Assembly (NCBI GenBank): GCA_015233285.1
Contig: JADFYA010000127.1
Span: 1 to 8,862, forward strand
Direction of reading: 5' to 3'
DNA length: 8,862 bases
Source of the DNA: Deltaproteobacteria bacterium
GTDB lineage: Bacteria; Desulfobacterota; JADFXK01
The number at the start of each line of letters is the position of its first letter. The first letter of the stretch is position 1. The notes beneath the pieces are model-generated. The model searched no databases. It was not told the DNA's origin and saw only the letters and a list, made by a program, of their open reading frames with translations. Below, piece by piece: positions 7,386-8,862 of the stretch. The translations under genes and the position numbers were made by a program.

Positions 7386-8156
7386 CTATGCCTTCTTAGC
7401 CTCGGCAGCCAGGCACTTTTTGATGTTTTCCATAGTGTCGAAATAGACGTTCCAATATTCAGCGGTATTCACCCAGGGACGGACGACAAACTTAGTTTTG
7501 GTGTCATCAAATTCACTTAGGCCGATTGTTGGAATAGGATCTTTGAGGATACGGCTGTCGTTGGCCACCACGTCTTGAATGATGCTCTTTATTTTCTCCG
7601 GGTCACTCGCCATGGGAACACTAAACTCCATATCAACTCGGCGGCGGTCGTGGGCAGAGAAGTTGGTGACATTGTCTCCAGTGAGTTTAGCGTTGGGCAC
7701 AATGATTTTCTTATTGTCCCCGGTTTTTAAAACCGTGGTAAAAATCTGTATTTCTTCCACCACCCCGTTGACCCCTGCCCCCTGAATTTGATCCCCCACT
7801 CTGAATGGATGGAAGATGATCATCAACACCCCCGCTGCAAAGTTAGCCAGGGATCCTTGCAAGGCTAAACCGATAGCTAACCCAGCGGCGCCAAGGACGG
7901 CGATAAAGGAGGTCGTCTGAACCCCGAGTTGACCTAGGGCAGATAGGATAACAAATGTCATCAGACCTACATAAGTCAGGCTTCCGGTGAAAGAGACCAG
8001 GGTCCGCTCTACCTTACCTTTGGTCATGATGTTCTGGATTAGTTTTCTTAAAAACTTGGCCACCTGCCACCCGATCACTAGGACGGCCAAGGCGGCGATA
8101 ATTTTAACCCCGAAAACAGTAATTAATTCTCTAAGCTGGGCTATTATCTTGTCCAT
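7386..8156 (-). CDS. mscS: Small-conductance mechanosensitive channel, MscS family, short C-terminus
   Basis: A 256-aa inner-membrane channel that opens under membrane tension and releases solutes during hypo-osmotic shock. Three membrane helices are visible: TM1 about 13-35, TM2 about 60-80 and TM3 about 83-118. TM3 carries the family signature AGLAIGLALQGSLANFAAGV. By alignment from memory with E. coli MscS, L93 and L97 correspond to pore-gate L105 and L109, Q100-G101 to the Q112-G113 kink, and G109 to G121. The cytoplasmic beta domain (FHPFRVGDQI, IPTIGLSEFDD) and VRPWVN follow. The protein stops after NIKKCLAAEAKKA, without the FPYPQ-containing segment that forms the terminal beta-barrel in E. 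coli MscS (286 aa), so it is about 20 residues short at the C-terminus. The start is supported by the Shine-Dalgarno AAGGGG at 8166-8171. It is monocistronic, between a transposon end and a second res site. The family assignment is firm; channel activity is not assured. Confidence 0.93.
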   Translation of the reverse strand: MDKIIAQLRELITVFGVKIIAALAVLVIGWQVAKFLRKLIQNIMTKGKVERTLVSFTGSLTYVGLMTFVILSALGQLGVQTTSFIAVLGAAGLAIGLALQGSLANFAAGVLMIIFHPFRVGDQIQGAGVNGVVEEIQIFTTVLKTGDNKKIIVPNAKLTGDNVTNFSAHDRRRVDMEFSVPMASDPEKIKSIIQDVVANDSRILKDPIPTIGLSEFDDTKTKFVVRPWVNTAEYWNVYFDTMENIKKCLAAEAKKA

Positions 8157-8165
8157 TTTTTTAAT

Positions 8166-8171
8166 CCCCTT
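8166..8171 (-). promoter_or_regulatory. Ribosome binding site of mscS
   Basis: AAGGGG on the minus strand, 9 bases before the ATG at 8156. It supports this start over internal methionines. Confidence 0.7.
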
Positions 8172-8185
8172 ATTCTTTGGCGGTT

Positions 8186-8200
8186 GCCGGTGTATGCGGT
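8186..8200. repeat. 15-bp direct repeat flanking mscS, right copy (GCCGGTGTATGCGGT)
   Basis: Partner of 7371-7385 with one mismatch. It lies 29 bases upstream of the mscS start codon, so the two copies enclose the gene and its ribosome site. Confidence 0.5.
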
Positions 8201-8206
8201 GTGGTC

Positions 8207-8217
8207 ATAATTATGGG
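8207..8217. repeat. ATAATTATGGG repeat, copy 1, upstream of mscS
   Basis: An exact 11-bp direct repeat with 8294-8304, 87 bases apart. Each contains the palindrome ATAATTAT. Both lie in the upstream region of mscS and could be regulator sites or part of its promoter region; the AT content makes chance matches easier. Confidence 0.45.
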
Positions 8218-8293
8218 AGACTTAATACCCCGTGTTGAGAACGACGGTTGGGAATAGCCTATGTTAGCAACTAAATGGAAGGACAACTATTTT

Positions 8294-8304
8294 ATAATTA
8301 TGGG
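8294..8304. repeat. ATAATTATGGG repeat, copy 2, upstream of mscS
   Basis: Second exact copy of the 11-bp repeat at 8207-8217, 138 bases upstream of the mscS start. The bases around it (TTTTATAATTAT) are also -10-like. Confidence 0.45.
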
Positions 8305-8397
8305 TGAGTTTAAATAAACGGTTCTAAAGTTCCATAGGATTTGACCTCTCTGTCGCATCCCCAACAGCCAAAAAACTATGTTTCGAGTATCCGTTGT

Positions 8398-8516
8398 GCT
8401 TCATTAGAGTATACCCTATAGAGTCGCTTTTGCTGAGACACTTCTTCGTCTCATTTAGATTGACTTTTCATATCTGAGACGATACCTTGGCATGGTCTAA
8501 ACTCTAATGAGACAAA
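8398..8516 (+). other. Second res site (subsites I-II-III) upstream of tnpR
   Basis: Subsite I is 8398-8425 (28 bp) with a central GTATAC at 8409-8414. After a 22-base spacer, subsite II is 8448-8481 (34 bp), bounded by GTCTCA (8448-8453) and TGAGAC (8475-8480). Subsite III is about 8492-8516, with GTCTAA and AATGAGAC half-sites. The 28-22-34 spacing is exactly canonical for Tn3-family res. The half-site word is GTCTCA, whereas the res at 7003-7121 uses TGTCA/CTGAC, so the two sites belong to different resolvases. A further TGAGAC at 8434-8439 lies in the I-II spacer. TCATTAGAGT (8401-8410) in site I and ACTCTAATGA (8501-8510) in site III are exact reverse complements. Confidence 0.8.
8460..8488 (+). 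promoter_or_regulatory. Candidate tnpR promoter overlapping res subsite II
   Basis: TTGACT (8460-8465, 5/6 of the -35 consensus) is followed after 17 bases by TACCTT (8483-8488, 3/6 of the -10 consensus). Its position inside res fits resolvase autorepression, as known for Tn3. The -10 box is weak. Confidence 0.4.
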
Positions 8517-8526
8517 TGGTGCTGCG

Positions 8527-8862
8527 ATGACACTTTATGGCTATGCCCGCGTTTCCACTACCGACCAAGACCTAACAATCCAAGAGCAGGCGTTACGTGC
8601 CGCTGGCTGCAGCGTGGTACGATCAGAAACGGCTAGCGGTAGCCAACGTGCTGGACGCACTGAACTGGATACGCTGCTCGAATTTTTGCGACCTGGCGAT
8701 ACCTTGGTAGTCACTCGTATCGACCGCTTGGCGCGTAGCATCAAAGATCTACAAGATATCGTGGTTGATCTCAAGTCACGGCACGTGACCTTGAAGGCAA
8801 CAGAGCAGCCTATTGATACACATAGCGCAGCGGGAAAAGCTTTTCTCGATATGCACGGGGTT
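8527..8862 (+). CDS. tnpR: Tn3-type serine resolvase, N-terminal 112 codons (3' end outside window)
   Basis: The catalytic domain of a small serine recombinase that resolves transposition cointegrates at res. It begins MTLYGYARVSTTDQDLTIQE, with R8 and nucleophile S10. The second active-site block VVTRIDRLARS supplies R64, D66, R67 and R70, and the FLDM segment lies at the start of the long E helix. Full-length members are about 185-200 aa, so the rest of helix E and the helix-turn-helix are beyond the window. The ATG at 8527 gives the standard N-terminus and sits 11 bases after res subsite III; no clear Shine-Dalgarno is seen. Its own res lies directly upstream in canonical geometry, so it probably belongs to an element extending right. 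One oddity: H110 in LDMHGV, where relatives I recall have a hydrophobic residue (LDMLGVFAEFE). A matching tnpA is expected to the right. Confidence 0.92.
   Translation, partial: MTLYGYARVSTTDQDLTIQEQALRAAGCSVVRSETASGSQRAGRTELDTLLEFLRPGDTLVVTRIDRLARSIKDLQDIVVDLKSRHVTLKATEQPIDTHSAAGKAFLDMHGV

Noticed and set aside
8325..8362. CCCC at 8359-8362 as outer end of an inverted repeat just left of the second res
   Set aside because: The inner side lacks the CTTARCGT block, and the orientation would place mscS inside without any matching left repeat.

Overview
The window is a piece of accessory DNA in which fragments of Tn3-family transposons surround two bacterial passenger units on the minus strand: a three-gene phosphorelay operon and a mechanosensitive channel gene. 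The kinase architectures (stacked PAS and GAF domains, and a receiver-PAS-kinase-receiver protein with the AHDFNN type of phosphorylation site) are of a kind common in Desulfobacterota (former Deltaproteobacteria). I would guess such a host or a close environmental relative, but the sequence does not prove it. The transposon parts are of a proteobacterial Tn3/Tn21-like type.

Layout. Bases 1-363 (+) are the C-terminal end of a Tn3-family transposase, cut by the window edge. A probable intrinsic terminator follows at 444-464, then AT-rich sequence without genes up to 945. Bases 946-6697 (-) are one tightly coupled operon read right to left: a membrane PAS/GAF histidine kinase (1105 aa), a single-domain receiver (129 aa) and a receiver-PAS-kinase-receiver hybrid (683 aa). 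Both junctions are 4-base ATGA overlaps. Bases 6698-7002 are the operon's leader, with short repeats. At 7003-7121 lies a three-subsite resolvase recombination site (res), followed 6 bases later by a 38-bp Tn3-type terminal inverted repeat at 7128-7165. The resolvase gene that should lie left of this res is absent, and the kinase operon stands in its place, in the orientation the resolvase gene would have. Outside the transposon end is a small MscS-type channel gene (7386-8156, -), closely bracketed by a 15-bp near-perfect direct repeat. A second, different res site (8398-8516) with canonical spacing leads into a Tn3-type serine resolvase gene (8527-8862, +), which runs off the window.

How the parts may work together. 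The operon looks like a phosphorelay: the membrane kinase (no receiver of its own) could phosphorylate the free receiver and/or the N-terminal receiver of the hybrid kinase. No DNA-binding, HPt or enzymatic output domain is encoded here, so the output must lie elsewhere. The res site at 7003-7121 holds a promoter-like sequence pointing left into the operon, so the transposon's own resolvase promoter may now drive it. Whether the transposase at the left edge and the inverted repeat at 7128-7165 are ends of one element cannot be settled from this window.
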